A stretch of DNA of 64,000 bases from Glycomyces terrestris (GTDB lineage Bacteria > Actinomycetota > Actinomycetes > Mycobacteriales > Micromonosporaceae): contig NZ_RSEB01000001.1 of NCBI RefSeq assembly GCF_003933745.1, forward strand, positions 62,001 through 126,000, given 5' to 3'. Both the position numbers and the translations under genes were made by a program. Shown here piece by piece: positions 56,138 through 64,000 of the stretch. Positions within the stretch are counted from its first letter, which is position 1, and the number at the start of each line of letters is the position of its first letter. The notes under the pieces are model-generated. The model worked only from the letters and a program-made list of their open reading frames with translations. It did not search any database and was not told the origin of the DNA.

Positions 56138-58972
56138 TCACTCCCCGGCCTGGGCGAGCTTGTCCCTGACGCGCGCTGCGGCGGGGTGCTGGAGCTCGTC
56201 GAGGATGGTCCCGGCCTGGTGCCAGGCGTCGCGGGCCGCGGTCCGGTCGCCGGCCGCGTGGTAGGCGTCGCCGAGGTTGTCGAGGCTCCGGGCGATGTAG
56301 AAGTGGTTGCCCGCCAGCCGGGCCTGGCGGACGGCCTCCTGGTAGCTGTCGATCGCTTCGGGGAACTGCCGCAGCCCCTGGTGGGCGTCGCCGATCGTGT
56401 CCAGTGCCGCGGATTCCGCGTTGGGGGCCTTCATGGTCCGGAACGCCGCGAGCGCCCGCCGGGCGTGGTCGAGGGCCAGTTCATGCTGCCCCACCTGGAT
56501 GTAGCAGCATGCCACCGAGTTGAGGGCGTTCGCGTGGGAGCCGGGGTCGCCCAGGCGCTCGTGCAGCTCCAGCGCCCGCAGCGCGTGTTCGAGCGCCTCG
56601 GGGTGCCGTCCCTGCTGTTCGCGGAACGCCGACAGGCCCATGGCGACGTGGGCCTCGCCGACCAGGTCGCCGGTGTCGCGGTAGAGCGCCAGGGCGAGGG
56701 CGAAGTGCCGGTCGGCCTCCTCGTTGCGCGCGGCCCTGAAGTAGGCGTTGCCGAGCCCGCGGTGCGCCCGCGCCTGCATGAGCGGCTCGCCGAGCCGTTC
56801 GCCGGCCTTGAGCGCCGCGTCCATGCAGCGGAGGAGCTGCGCGGTGTTGCTCTGGAGGCCGAAGAACGGGACGAGCACCCACACCAGCTGCCAGGCCTGC
56901 CGGTCGAAACCGGCGTCCGACGCCCAGTCCATGATGGACAGGAGTGCGTCCTGCTCGGACGCGATCCAGTTCATGGCCGCGTCGTGGTCCGCGATCTCCT
57001 CCAGGCAGACGCCGGGGAGCACGTCCTGCGGCGCCTCGCCGGTCAGCATCGGGTCGATGACGGTCACGGCGGCGTAACCGTTGTGGAGGTAGTGGTCGAG
57101 GAGGCGGCGGACGGCCCGGTCGCGGTCGTCCTCGGACTCGTCGGCGGACACGAGCTCGACCGCGTACTCGCGCATCAGGTCGTGCAGGGCGAAGCGCCCC
57201 GGCACGGGCTCGGTGACGAGGTTCGCCTGCGTCAGCTCGCAGAGCAGCGTCCCGGCCTCCGGCACCGGGAGGCCGCCGAGGCTCGCCGCGGCGGACGCCG
57301 ACAGATGCGGTCCCGGATGGAGCCCGAGCAGCCGCAGCATGCGGGCGGCGCCCGGGCTCAGGGCGCGGTACGACCAGGAGAACACCGCTCGCACGTCCGT
57401 CAGGTCCGAATCGGTGCCGAAGGCGTCGAGCCCCTCGCGCAGCTGCCCGGCGAGCGCGCTGAGCGAGGCGCTCCGGTCGATCACGGCCCGGGCGGCGGCG
57501 ATCGCGAGCGCCAGCGGCAGCCGTGCGCTGGCGGCGATGAGGTCGTCGGCCGCCTGCGGCTCGACGGCCAGCCGTTCGGCGCCCAACCGCCGGGCCAGGA
57601 GCTCCCGCGCCTCGGCCATGTCGAACAGGTCCAGGTCGACCCGGCTCGCCCCGTCGGTCGCGATGAGGCTCAGCAGCGCGTCCCGGCTGGTGACGACGGT
57701 CAGGCACCCGGGGCCGCTCGGCAGCAGCGGCCGCACCTGGTCGGCGCTGTTCGCGTTGTCCAGCACGATGAGGAGCCGCCGGCCGTCGATCGTGGACCTG
57801 AACAGCGCGGTCAGCTCGTCGGGCTCGGTGGGGAGGTCCTCGGCGCGCACGCCGAGCGTCCGCAGGAACCGCGCCTGGACGCGGTCCGGCGGCAGCGCCT
57901 GCCCCGGGTGGTACCCGCGCAGGTCGGCGAACAGCTGGCCGTCGACGAACTCGTCGGCGACCCGGCGCGCCCAGTGGACCGCCAGCGTGGTCTTCCCGAC
58001 TCCGGCCGTCCCGGTGACCACTCCGACGACCGGTCCCGAGGAACCGTGCATGACCGTCAGGAGCTCGTCGAGCTCGGCCAGCTCGCGCTTGCGCCCCGAG
58101 AAGGCCGCCGCGCTCGCCGGGAGCTGCCGCGGGACCGGCAGGCGCAGCGGCTCGCCGCCGTGGTCATCGTCCTGCCGACCGGCCAGGATCGCGGCGTGGA
58201 GCTCGCGTATCGACTCGCTCGGTTCGACGCCGAACTCGTCGCTCAGGCGGCGGCGGAAGCGGTGGTAGACCTCCAGCGCCTCGCCGCGTCGTCCACAGTG
58301 GTGCAGCGCCTGCATAAGTTGGCCGCTGAGCCCTTCGCGCAGGGGGTGCCGCGCGGTGAGGTCGACCAGCTCGTCCACCAGCTCGGCGGTGCCGCCGCCG
58401 TGAAGGAGGATCTCGATGCGCCGTTCGAGGAGTTGCAGATGCCGTTCGCGCAGACCGGGTGCCGCCTCCCGCTGGAGTGCCTCGGACGGGACGTCCGCCA
58501 GGGGCTCGCCCCGCCACAGTTCGAGTGCCGCCGCGACCGCGGCCAGTTCGCGTTCGGCGTCGCCGCCGGCGGCGGCCGCGTCGGCTTCGCGCAGGAGATC
58601 CGCGAGGGCGCCGATGTCGGTGGCCTCCGGGGGGACGTCGAGCCGGTACCCGTCGGGGCAAGTCACCACCAGGTCGCCGGCGCCGATCCGGTCGAGCTGC
58701 GCCCGCACTCGCACCGCGCACAGCTGGACCGCGCGGCGGGGGTTCTGCGGCAGCTCCTCGCCCCACAGGGCGTCCGCGAACGCCGAGAGCGTCACCTGCC
58801 TGCCGGGGTTGAGCACCAGCAGGGCCGTGAAGATGCGCGACCGGGGCGAGGTCAGCTCGAGTTCGGTGCCGCCCGCGGCGATCCGCAGCGGTCCGAGCAC
58901 CCCGAACGCGACGCCGCCAGGTGGTCCAGTGGCGGTGTTCGCGCTGCTCTCGCGGCCATCGGGGTCCGGCAC
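56138..58972 (-). CDS. BTAD/AfsR-type regulator with NB-ARC and TPR domains
   Basis: This large pathway-type regulator has 944 residues. An N-terminal OmpR-like winged helix is at about 22-98 (VLGPLRIAAGGTELELTSPRSRIFTALLVLNPGRQVTLSAFADALWG). It is followed by the BTAD domain (about 105-255), an NB-ARC ATPase with Walker A GTAGVGKTT near 321-329 and Walker B LLIVLDNA near 395-405, and C-terminal TPR repeats (about 690-940; HRGLGNAYFRAARNEEADRHFALALALYRDTGD). This is the AfsR layout. No biosynthetic cluster is adjacent, so the target is unknown. The start is GTG 58972 without an obvious ribosome site. Confidence 0.92.
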   Translation of the reverse strand: MPDPDGRESSANTATGPPGGVAFGVLGPLRIAAGGTELELTSPRSRIFTALLVLNPGRQVTLSAFADALWGEELPQNPRRAVQLCAVRVRAQLDRIGAGDLVVTCPDGYRLDVPPEATDIGALADLLREADAAAAGGDAERELAAVAAALELWRGEPLADVPSEALQREAAPGLRERHLQLLERRIEILLHGGGTAELVDELVDLTARHPLREGLSGQLMQALHHCGRRGEALEVYHRFRRRLSDEFGVEPSESIRELHAAILAGRQDDDHGGEPLRLPVPRQLPASAAAFSGRKRELAELDELLTVMHGSSGPVVGVVTGTAGVGKTTLAVHWARRVADEFVDGQLFADLRGYHPGQALPPDRVQARFLRTLGVRAEDLPTEPDELTALFRSTIDGRRLLIVLDNANSADQVRPLLPSGPGCLTVVTSRDALLSLIATDGASRVDLDLFDMAEARELLARRLGAERLAVEPQAADDLIAASARLPLALAIAAARAVIDRSASLSALAGQLREGLDAFGTDSDLTDVRAVFSWSYRALSPGAARMLRLLGLHPGPHLSASAAASLGGLPVPEAGTLLCELTQANLVTEPVPGRFALHDLMREYAVELVSADESEDDRDRAVRRLLDHYLHNGYAAVTVIDPMLTGEAPQDVLPGVCLEEIADHDAAMNWIASEQDALLSIMDWASDAGFDRQAWQLVWVLVPFFGLQSNTAQLLRCMDAALKAGERLGEPLMQARAHRGLGNAYFRAARNEEADRHFALALALYRDTGDLVGEAHVAMGLSAFREQQGRHPEALEHALRALELHERLGDPGSHANALNSVACCYIQVGQHELALDHARRALAAFRTMKAPNAESAALDTIGDAHQGLRQFPEAIDSYQEAVRQARLAGNHFYIARSLDNLGDAYHAAGDRTAARDAWHQAGTILDELQHPAAARVRDKLAQAGE

Positions 58973-59124
58973 GCCGCCATTCTAGCCCCGGGCGGCGGTG
59001 GCCTCGGCGGCGGTGAAGCCGATCTGAAGCCGGGTTCGCCGATACTGCTCCGCGGAGCCGCGTGGACCCGCCACGGCCCGGCGGGCGGCGACGGCGAAGT
59101 CGACCCAGAGATCAAGGAAACCGC

Positions 59125-59817
59125 ATGTCCCTACGTTCCCCGTCCCTACTCGCCCTGAGCGCGCTGCTCGCACTCGCCGGCTGTTCCGGCGGCGGCAGCG
59201 GCGAGACCGCATCCGACGCGACGACCGCCGAGGCGACCGCGTCGACGAGCCCGTCCGGACCCGCGTACTCGACCTACGAGGACTACCCGGGCGAGGAGAT
59301 GGTGTACACCGACGGCCGCGACTCGTACCGCCTGCGCGTCAAGGCGGTCGAGACCGCCTGGCTCACCGAGCTGGCCGGCCGGCCGGCCTCGGTCGGGAGC
59401 CACTTCCTGGCGGTCTACGTCGTCGCGACCGGCGAGGCGGCCGACCGCGGCGTGGAGGAGGCATACCTGAACGCCTCCTCGCTCGGCCTGCGCTTCGGGA
59501 CCGGCGACGACTGCAAGCGCGACGCGATCGGCGCGCGGGACGAGTCGATGGAGGAGATCTGCCACGACAACGCCACCATGACGACCCACCTCGCGGACGT
59601 CCCCTACGAGGAATGGGGCACGTACGAGTGGGAGGAGGCCTGGTTCGCCGGGATCCCGCTGGACACGGGCGAGACCGCGGCCGGAGTCGTGGTCTTCACC
59701 GTCGCGGACACCTCCGACGCCACCGGTCCGATCGAGCTCTGCGGCGGCGGCGAGTCGGTCCTGATGGACTACGAGAACTGCATCGCGGTTCCCGCGCCGA
59801 CGGGGGAGCGAGCCTGA
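59125..59817 (+). CDS. putative lipoprotein, paralogue 1
   Basis: This 230-residue lipoprotein has a lipobox (LALAGC, Cys20) after a short signal peptide, then a Thr/Ser-rich linker and a soluble outer domain from about 45. The motif Y-E/A-D-F/Y-PGEE (YEDYPGEEMVY), then VYVVATGEAADRGVEEAYLNA and the Cys-containing end YENCIAVPAP are shared with the next gene. I do not recognise the family. AAGGA precedes ATG 59125 by about 6 nt. Its stop overlaps the next start in TGATG, so the two lipoproteins are made together at the outer face of the membrane. Confidence 0.8.
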   Translation: MSLRSPSLLALSALLALAGCSGGGSGETASDATTAEATASTSPSGPAYSTYEDYPGEEMVYTDGRDSYRLRVKAVETAWLTELAGRPASVGSHFLAVYVVATGEAADRGVEEAYLNASSLGLRFGTGDDCKRDAIGARDESMEEICHDNATMTTHLADVPYEEWGTYEWEEAWFAGIPLDTGETAAGVVVFTVADTSDATGPIELCGGGESVLMDYENCIAVPAPTGERA

Positions 59818-60485
59818 TGTCGATCCGTTCGATCTCCTTCCTCACCGCCGGCCTCCTCTTGGCGCTCACCGGATGCGGCGGCGACGACACCGGCGCGACC
59901 GGGTCGAGCTCGCAGCCGGAGTCCTCGCCGAGCGCGTCCGGGCCGACCTACACCGCGTTCGCCGACTTCCCCGGCGAGGAGCTGCTGTACGTCGAGCAGG
60001 GCGTGGTGCCGGTCGGGTTGCGGCTGAAGCCGGTGGACACGGCCTGGCAGACCGAGCTCGCCGGCGAGATCGCCGACGCGGACGCGCACTACCTGGTGAT
60101 CTACGTGGCGGCGACCGGCGAGGCCGACGACCGCGGCGTGGCCGACGCCTGGCTGAACTACTTCGATTTCCAGCTGGTCTTCCCCGAGGGCGAGATGCCT
60201 TGCGCGCCGGCCAGTATCGACGCCTACGGGGCCTGCGTGGCCAACCCGATCACCGAGCTCGAACAGGTCGCCGACGGCGAGTGGCGCGACCACCTGTGGA
60301 CCAGCGCCGACAGCTCGGTGACCGTCGACCTCCCGGCCGGCGGCACCATGATCGGCGCCTTGGCCTTCCAGATCCTTTCCGACGCCGAACTGCCGGGCGA
60401 CCTCCAGTTCTGCGCCCGGGGCCGCGACGTGTACACCACGGACAACTGCATCGCGGTCGCGGCGCCGGAGGAGCCGCGGGGCTGA
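59817..60485 (+). CDS. putative lipoprotein, paralogue 2
   Basis: This 222-residue lipoprotein has lipobox LALTGC with Cys20. Its outer domain is clearly a paralogue of the upstream protein: FADFPGEELLY, VETAW/VDTAWQTELAG, YVAATGEADDRGVADAWLN and the end DNCIAVAAP. Both have conserved Cys pairs likely to form disulphides. It is coupled by TGATG overlap. A duplicated pair suggests a heterodimer or two receptor specificities, but the function is unknown. A long hairpin follows the stop. Confidence 0.8.
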   Translation: MSIRSISFLTAGLLLALTGCGGDDTGATGSSSQPESSPSASGPTYTAFADFPGEELLYVEQGVVPVGLRLKPVDTAWQTELAGEIADADAHYLVIYVAATGEADDRGVADAWLNYFDFQLVFPEGEMPCAPASIDAYGACVANPITELEQVADGEWRDHLWTSADSSVTVDLPAGGTMIGALAFQILSDAELPGDLQFCARGRDVYTTDNCIAVAAPEEPRG

Positions 60486-60491
60486 GAGGCG

Positions 60492-60528
60492 CGCGAGGGG
60501 CGGGGCAGGTCCGGCCCCGCCCCTCGCG
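60492..60528. terminator. 15-bp perfect hairpin after the lipoprotein pair
   Basis: CGCGAGGGGCGGGGC (60492-60506) and GCCCCGCCCCTCGCG (60514-60528) enclose a 7-nt loop, just after the stop at 60485. Confidence 0.75.
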
Positions 60529-60631
60529 GCCGCTCGAACGCGGCGGACGGGCGATCCCGGAATCCGATATGGACCGCGGTGGCGTCCAGCGCCGACGCCG
60601 AGGCCGTCTGATCGCAGTCGCTGTCGACCGC

Positions 60632-61030
60632 TTACAGGCTCGTCCCCCTGGTATAGGCCGAGCACCTGCGGATCCAGGCGAACGTTCCGGCCGCCTCCAA
60701 GCGGAACGCCCGGACCGCGGCGGTGACGGCGACGCCGCCGGGTGACACCGCCGCGATCGTCACGTCGCCGACCGCGGGTTCGAGGACGCCGGTGACCGCC
60801 AGCTGCGAGAGGTCGCCGAGACCGAGGTCGATCTGGACCGTGTTCGCCTCGCGGGCGGCCCACTTCGCGGGCGGATGCTCGGGGTACTCGGCCAGGTCGA
60901 AGCGGAGGCGGATCATGCGGCCGTCCTCGATGACGACTTCGCGGATCTCGACGCGGTCCAGGTTCGGCGCCCGGCCCCCGAACACCTTGAGGACGCCCTC
61001 GCTGAGGTCGACATGGTCAGTCCACTGCAC
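60632..61030 (-). CDS. Imm50-like immunity protein
   Basis: This 132-residue protein matches the Imm50 pattern: an N-terminal W-T-D-H-V followed by VFGGRAPNLDRVEIREVVI, RLRFDLAEYPEHPPAKWAAREANTVQIDL and a C-terminal SAYTRGTS block. Imm50 proteins are predicted immunity factors of polymorphic toxin systems, though many stand alone. No toxin gene is within this window on either side. The start is GTG 61030; GGGAGG lies further upstream than usual (about 13 nt). The gene ends convergently with the lipoprotein pair. Confidence 0.75.
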   Translation of the reverse strand: MQWTDHVDLSEGVLKVFGGRAPNLDRVEIREVVIEDGRMIRLRFDLAEYPEHPPAKWAAREANTVQIDLGLGDLSQLAVTGVLEPAVGDVTIAAVSPGGVAVTAAVRAFRLEAAGTFAWIRRCSAYTRGTSL

Positions 61031-61108
61031 CGCAGCATTATCGCCTCCCCCGGCAAGCGGAATCCGGGGCCGTTTGGACGAGTGGGCCTGAGCGGGTAGA
61101 AAAGACCC

Positions 61109-61645
61109 ATGCATGCCGACGACACGCCCGCCAAGCAGATCATCGCGTTCACCGGCCTCCCCGGGACGGGGAAGTCGACCCTCGCCGAACGCCTCGCCCG
61201 CACCCTCCAGACGCCCGCGTTCGCCGGCGACTGGATGCTCGGTGCGCTCACGCCGTACCGCATCCTCGGCGGCCTCGACCGCGACGCCTACATCTCCCTC
61301 CACGACCACCTGCTGGCGACGCTCGTCCTCCGCCAGCTCCTGCTCGACCAGTCCGCCATCACCGACGGCATTCTGACCGATGCGACCGCTAAGCGGTGGC
61401 AGGAGCTCGCCGACGAGCACGGCGCGCGCCTGCGCGTCGTCGAGTGCGTGTGCAGCGACGTCGAGGTGCACCGCTCGCGGGTCGAGGGCCGCGTCCGCGG
61501 CATCCCCGGCTGGCACGAGATCGACTGGGCGCACGTCGAGCGGATGCGCGAGGAGTTCCCCTCGATCACCGTCGAACGCCTCCAGGTCGACGCGGTCGAC
61601 CCGATCGAGGCCAACCTCCAGGCGGTGCTCGACTACCTCGCCTGA
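61109..61645 (+). CDS. P-loop ATPase/kinase-like protein
   Basis: This 178-residue nucleotide-binding protein has Walker A GLPGTGKST at residues 16-24, DWMLGAL near 41 and an LRVVEC/R-x-x-x-R lid-like part (HRSRVEGRVRG) near 120-130. It belongs to the AAA_33/zeta-like or gluconate-kinase-like P-loop kinases. The substrate is unknown. No toxin-antitoxin partner is beside it. It diverges from the Imm50-like gene and converges with an aquaporin gene. Confidence 0.82.
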   Translation: MHADDTPAKQIIAFTGLPGTGKSTLAERLARTLQTPAFAGDWMLGALTPYRILGGLDRDAYISLHDHLLATLVLRQLLLDQSAITDGILTDATAKRWQELADEHGARLRVVECVCSDVEVHRSRVEGRVRGIPGWHEIDWAHVERMREEFPSITVERLQVDAVDPIEANLQAVLDYLA

Positions 61646-61674
61646 GACCGCGGCCGCGGCGAGGTCCGGCCGCG

Positions 61675-62379
61675 TCAGAGCGCGGCGGCGGTCTCGGCGT
61701 CGGTCTCGTCGTCCTTCGGTTCGCGGCCGTACAGCCACGGCTGGACGGCCGCGGCGAGGAGGCCGCCGACGAGCGGCGCGGCGATGAACACCCACACGTG
61801 CTCGAGCGGCGCGCCGCCCGCGAACAGGGCCGGGCCGAGCGAGCGGGCCGGGTTGACCGAGGTGCCGGTGAGCGGGATGCCGACCAGGTGGATGATCGCG
61901 AGCACCAGGCCGATGGCGGCGCCGGCGACGGGCGTGGCGTTCTTCTTGCTGGTGACGGCCAGGACCGTGAAGACGAGCAGGAACGTCAGCAGCGCTTCGA
62001 TGACGATCGCGCCGGTGAGGTTCACGGTGGCGCCGTAGTCGTTGGCGCCGAGGGCGCCGGTCTGGTCGGTGACGTCGCCCGCGGTGGTCATGAACTTGAT
62101 GAGCGCCGCGCCGGCGATGCCGCCGACGAACTGGGCGATCCAGTAGCCGACCGCGGTCCCGATGTCGACGCGGCCGGTCACCAGTGCGCCGAGCGTGACC
62201 GCGGGGTTGACGTGGCAGCCCGAGATGGGGCCGATCGCGTAGGCCAGGGCGAACAGGACGAGGCCGAAGGCGAACGCGACGCCGGTGAAGCCGATCCCCT
62301 CGATGCCGTACACGGCCGCGCCCACGGCGAAGAACACCAGGCAGAAGGTCCCGACCAGCTCGGCCCAGATCGCGCGCAT
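61675..62379 (-). CDS. aqpZ: aquaporin (AqpZ-like)
   Basis: This 234-residue MIP family channel has six helices and two NPA half-helices: HVNPAVT (NPA at 58-60) and SVNPARS (176-178). The selectivity filter residues Phe38, His164, Thr173 and Arg179 align with Phe43, His174, Thr183 and Arg189 of E. coli AqpZ by spacing from the NPA motifs, which points to a water-selective pore rather than glycerol. ATG 62379 is preferred (GAGGGGG upstream); GTG 62382 is also in frame. The C-terminal tail is acidic. Confidence 0.92.
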   Translation of the reverse strand: MRAIWAELVGTFCLVFFAVGAAVYGIEGIGFTGVAFAFGLVLFALAYAIGPISGCHVNPAVTLGALVTGRVDIGTAVGYWIAQFVGGIAGAALIKFMTTAGDVTDQTGALGANDYGATVNLTGAIVIEALLTFLLVFTVLAVTSKKNATPVAGAAIGLVLAIIHLVGIPLTGTSVNPARSLGPALFAGGAPLEHVWVFIAAPLVGGLLAAAVQPWLYGREPKDDETDAETAAAL

Positions 62380-62485
62380 CACGTCCCCCTCGAACGACCG
62401 TCACATCCGTGTGATCCACAGAGGATCGCAGGGCCGACCGTGCTGTGCGGGTGTTTCGGCCATTTTCAGCCGATGGACGGGTCGG

Positions 62486-63961
62486 TCAGGTGCGGTCCGC
62501 GCGGCGTCCCGATCGGGCCGCCGCGAGCAGCGCGGCGCCGACCAGCAGCGCCGCGGCCGCGGCGGCCGCGGGGGACGGCAGGTCCGCGCCGGTCACGGGG
62601 AGCAGCGGCCGGGCCGCGCCGGTGCCCTGTGGCAGGGCATCGTCGCCGCCGTCGTCACCGGGCGCCGGGGTGTCCCCCGGCGGATCGGGGCACAGGCCGG
62701 TGTCGCGGACGACGAAGTCCTGCCCGGTGATCGGCGCCTGGTCGGCGGACTCGACCTCGATGGTCCGCGTCAGGGCCTGCTCCGTCTGCTCGGGCGGGGT
62801 GGCCGTGATGGTGTGCTCGCCGATCTCGGCGCGGTCGAACAGGTAGCGGCCTTCGGAGTCGGTCGTGGTCGCGACCTCGGTGCCGTCGGCGGCGGTGAGG
62901 GTCACGGGGACGCCGCCGAGCGGGATGCCGCACTCGGTGGCGACGCTGCCGCCGACCGCGACGGGCTCGATGTCGCGGACGGTGAAGTCCACCGCGGACG
63001 GGCAGGTCGACAGGTCGGTGGTGGTGCGGCGCGCGCCTTCGACGATCATGCCGTCCGGGGCGATGACCTCCAGGTCGTACTCGGTTCCCATGGTGTAGGC
63101 GGGGAACGCGTACGCGCCGGTCGCGTCGGTCTGGGCCGACTCGAGCTTGGCGCCCGCGGCGTCGAAGAGGTTGACGGTCGCCCCGGCCACGCCGGCACCG
63201 GTGTTCTCGTCCGTCACGGTGCCGGTGAGGTCGCAGGCCATGGAGGCGAACCAGGTCTGGTAGACCGGGAAGCCCGAGCGGCGGGTGAAGACGAACGTGA
63301 GCTCCGACAGCGGCACGGTCGGCTCGAACCAGGCCGAGGCGCCGGACCGGTCGGCCGCGTCGGCGCGGCCGGTGAGCGTCATCGCCGACGCGTCCCAGGT
63401 CGGCGACTCGTCGTCCACGTTGGAGCACGACGGTCCGCCGGGGGCCTCGCTGGAGCAGTAGTTGAACGCGCCCTGGAACCCGATCTCGGCGGCGGTGACG
63501 GCGTCGCCGTCGACGTCCTCCGCCTCGATCCGCACCGCGTCGGCGTCGATGTCGCCGAGCACGAACGCGAAGAACCCCACCGGGGTCGGGCCGTCGAACC
63601 GGTACGTCGTGGTCGACGGCGACGCGGCGTTGTCCGCTGCGGGCCGGAGGTTCAGGTACGGCTCGCCGCGGCTCGACCCGTATTTCGCGCCGACCGGCGT
63701 GCCCTCGGACAGCCAGGTGCTCGACCCGGAGATCTCGCCGACGCCGCTGCCGCTGCGCGAATCGGTGGTGAACGACGCCTGGAGTCCCGGCGCGGTCCCG
63801 ATCGTCACCGCGCCCGTGTACGCCCCGGACGACCCGCCCCAGTCGCTCCAGTCGGCCCACGCGCCGGCGGACGTCTGCGCCTGCGCGGCCGCGGGAGGCG
63901 CCTGGCCGAGGGCGAGCGCGACGAGCATGAACACGGTGACGGTCAGTCCTCTTGCGAACAC
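62486..63961 (-). CDS. LPXTG-anchored surface protein with CnaB/SdrD-like repeats
   Basis: This 491-residue protein carries a Sec signal peptide (about 1-28), an N-terminal domain with aromatic and Cys residues (about 30-245), and at least two CnaB/carboxypeptidase-regulatory-like beta repeats: TGTVTDENTGAGVAGATVNLFDAAGAKL (about 248) and GGSVATECGIPLGGVPVTLTAADG (about 345). A Pro/Asp/Gly linker and the sortase signal LPVTG follow near 454-458, with a hydrophobic helix and RRADRT tail. It should be covalently linked to peptidoglycan. The start GTG 63961 is close to the window edge; upstream control is not visible. Confidence 0.85.
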   Translation of the reverse strand: MFARGLTVTVFMLVALALGQAPPAAAQAQTSAGAWADWSDWGGSSGAYTGAVTIGTAPGLQASFTTDSRSGSGVGEISGSSTWLSEGTPVGAKYGSSRGEPYLNLRPAADNAASPSTTTYRFDGPTPVGFFAFVLGDIDADAVRIEAEDVDGDAVTAAEIGFQGAFNYCSSEAPGGPSCSNVDDESPTWDASAMTLTGRADAADRSGASAWFEPTVPLSELTFVFTRRSGFPVYQTWFASMACDLTGTVTDENTGAGVAGATVNLFDAAGAKLESAQTDATGAYAFPAYTMGTEYDLEVIAPDGMIVEGARRTTTDLSTCPSAVDFTVRDIEPVAVGGSVATECGIPLGGVPVTLTAADGTEVATTTDSEGRYLFDRAEIGEHTITATPPEQTEQALTRTIEVESADQAPITGQDFVVRDTGLCPDPPGDTPAPGDDGGDDALPQGTGAARPLLPVTGADLPSPAAAAAAALLVGAALLAAARSGRRADRT

Positions 63962-64000
63962 AGTCGGGAAGCCTATCGGCTGCGCGCCCGATCGTCGGGC

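Noticed and set aside
56075-59158. A long plus-strand open frame opposite the BTAD regulator
   Set aside because: Same shadow effect; the minus-strand protein has a complete winged helix, BTAD, NB-ARC and TPR architecture.
1-64000. CRISPR arrays, tRNA or rRNA genes, insertion sequences, prophage or integrase genes
   Set aside because: No regularly spaced direct repeats, cloverleaf-like genes with the usual conserved arms, or transposase/integrase motifs were seen on reading; this is a negative by eye and not a computed search.

Overview
This 64 kb window is chromosomal DNA from a high-GC Gram-positive bacterium (Actinomycetota). The supporting signs are very high G+C with strongly G/C-biased third codon positions, many GTG starts, apparently leaderless genes, 4-nt start/stop overlaps, several ECF and SigB/F-type sigma factors, an RskA-type anti-sigma factor, LuxR-LAL and BTAD/AfsR regulators, and a C50-type carotenoid operon of the Corynebacterium/Leucobacter kind. 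The genus cannot be fixed from sequence alone; the layout suits a soil actinomycete. I see no rRNA, tRNA, CRISPR array, insertion sequence, phage gene or attachment site.

Layout. 0-8.4 kb: a cut-off gene, a helical-repeat protein, an esterase, a DHFR-like reductase divergent from an ECF sigma factor, a GNAT acetyltransferase, and two small SigB/F-like sigma factors flanking a general stress protein. 8.4-16 kb: a MerR regulator and two convergent pairs of ABC exporter-type half-transporters (IrtAB/YbtPQ-like and CydDC-like), each pair with a Zur/Fur-like metal box upstream. 16-28 kb: NAD(P)-binding proteins, a third SigB/F-like factor, a TetR/hydrolase switch with tandem operators, a LuxR-LAL regulator, an HXXEE membrane protein, an MFS exporter, a 13-residue ORF with a near-perfect Shine-Dalgarno sequence, and a flavin monooxygenase. 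28-33 kb: a MacB/FtsX-type ABC transporter divergent from its likely two-component system, sharing a control region with a 17-bp inverted repeat. 33-34.5 kb: SigK/RskA.

34.5-42 kb: a minus-strand operon idi-crtE-crtB-crtI-crtYe-crtYf-crtEb-DUF4267 whose carotenoid reading frames nearly all overlap by 4 nt. It should make a cyclic C50 carotenoid of the decaprenoxanthin/sarcinaxanthin type from IPP/DMAPP. An SDR-DUF2867 fusion lies just upstream on the same strand. 42-64 kb: mixed single genes and small pairs, namely a SigE-family ECF factor with a membrane partner, a methyltransferase, a VOC protein, an MFS protein, an EgtA-like ligase, a membrane-anchored protein with two L7/L12-like domains, a racemase, an arginase-family protein, a TetR/SDR pair, a BTAD-NB-ARC-TPR regulator, two tandem paralogous lipoproteins, an Imm50-like protein, a P-loop kinase-like protein, an AqpZ-like aquaporin and an LPXTG surface protein.

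Regulation is a theme of the region. There are six sigma factors, one of which lacks region 4, plus MerR, two TetR, LuxR-LAL, BTAD and a NarL-type system, and several visible palindromic operators. Convergent gene pairs are usually separated by perfect GC-rich hairpins.
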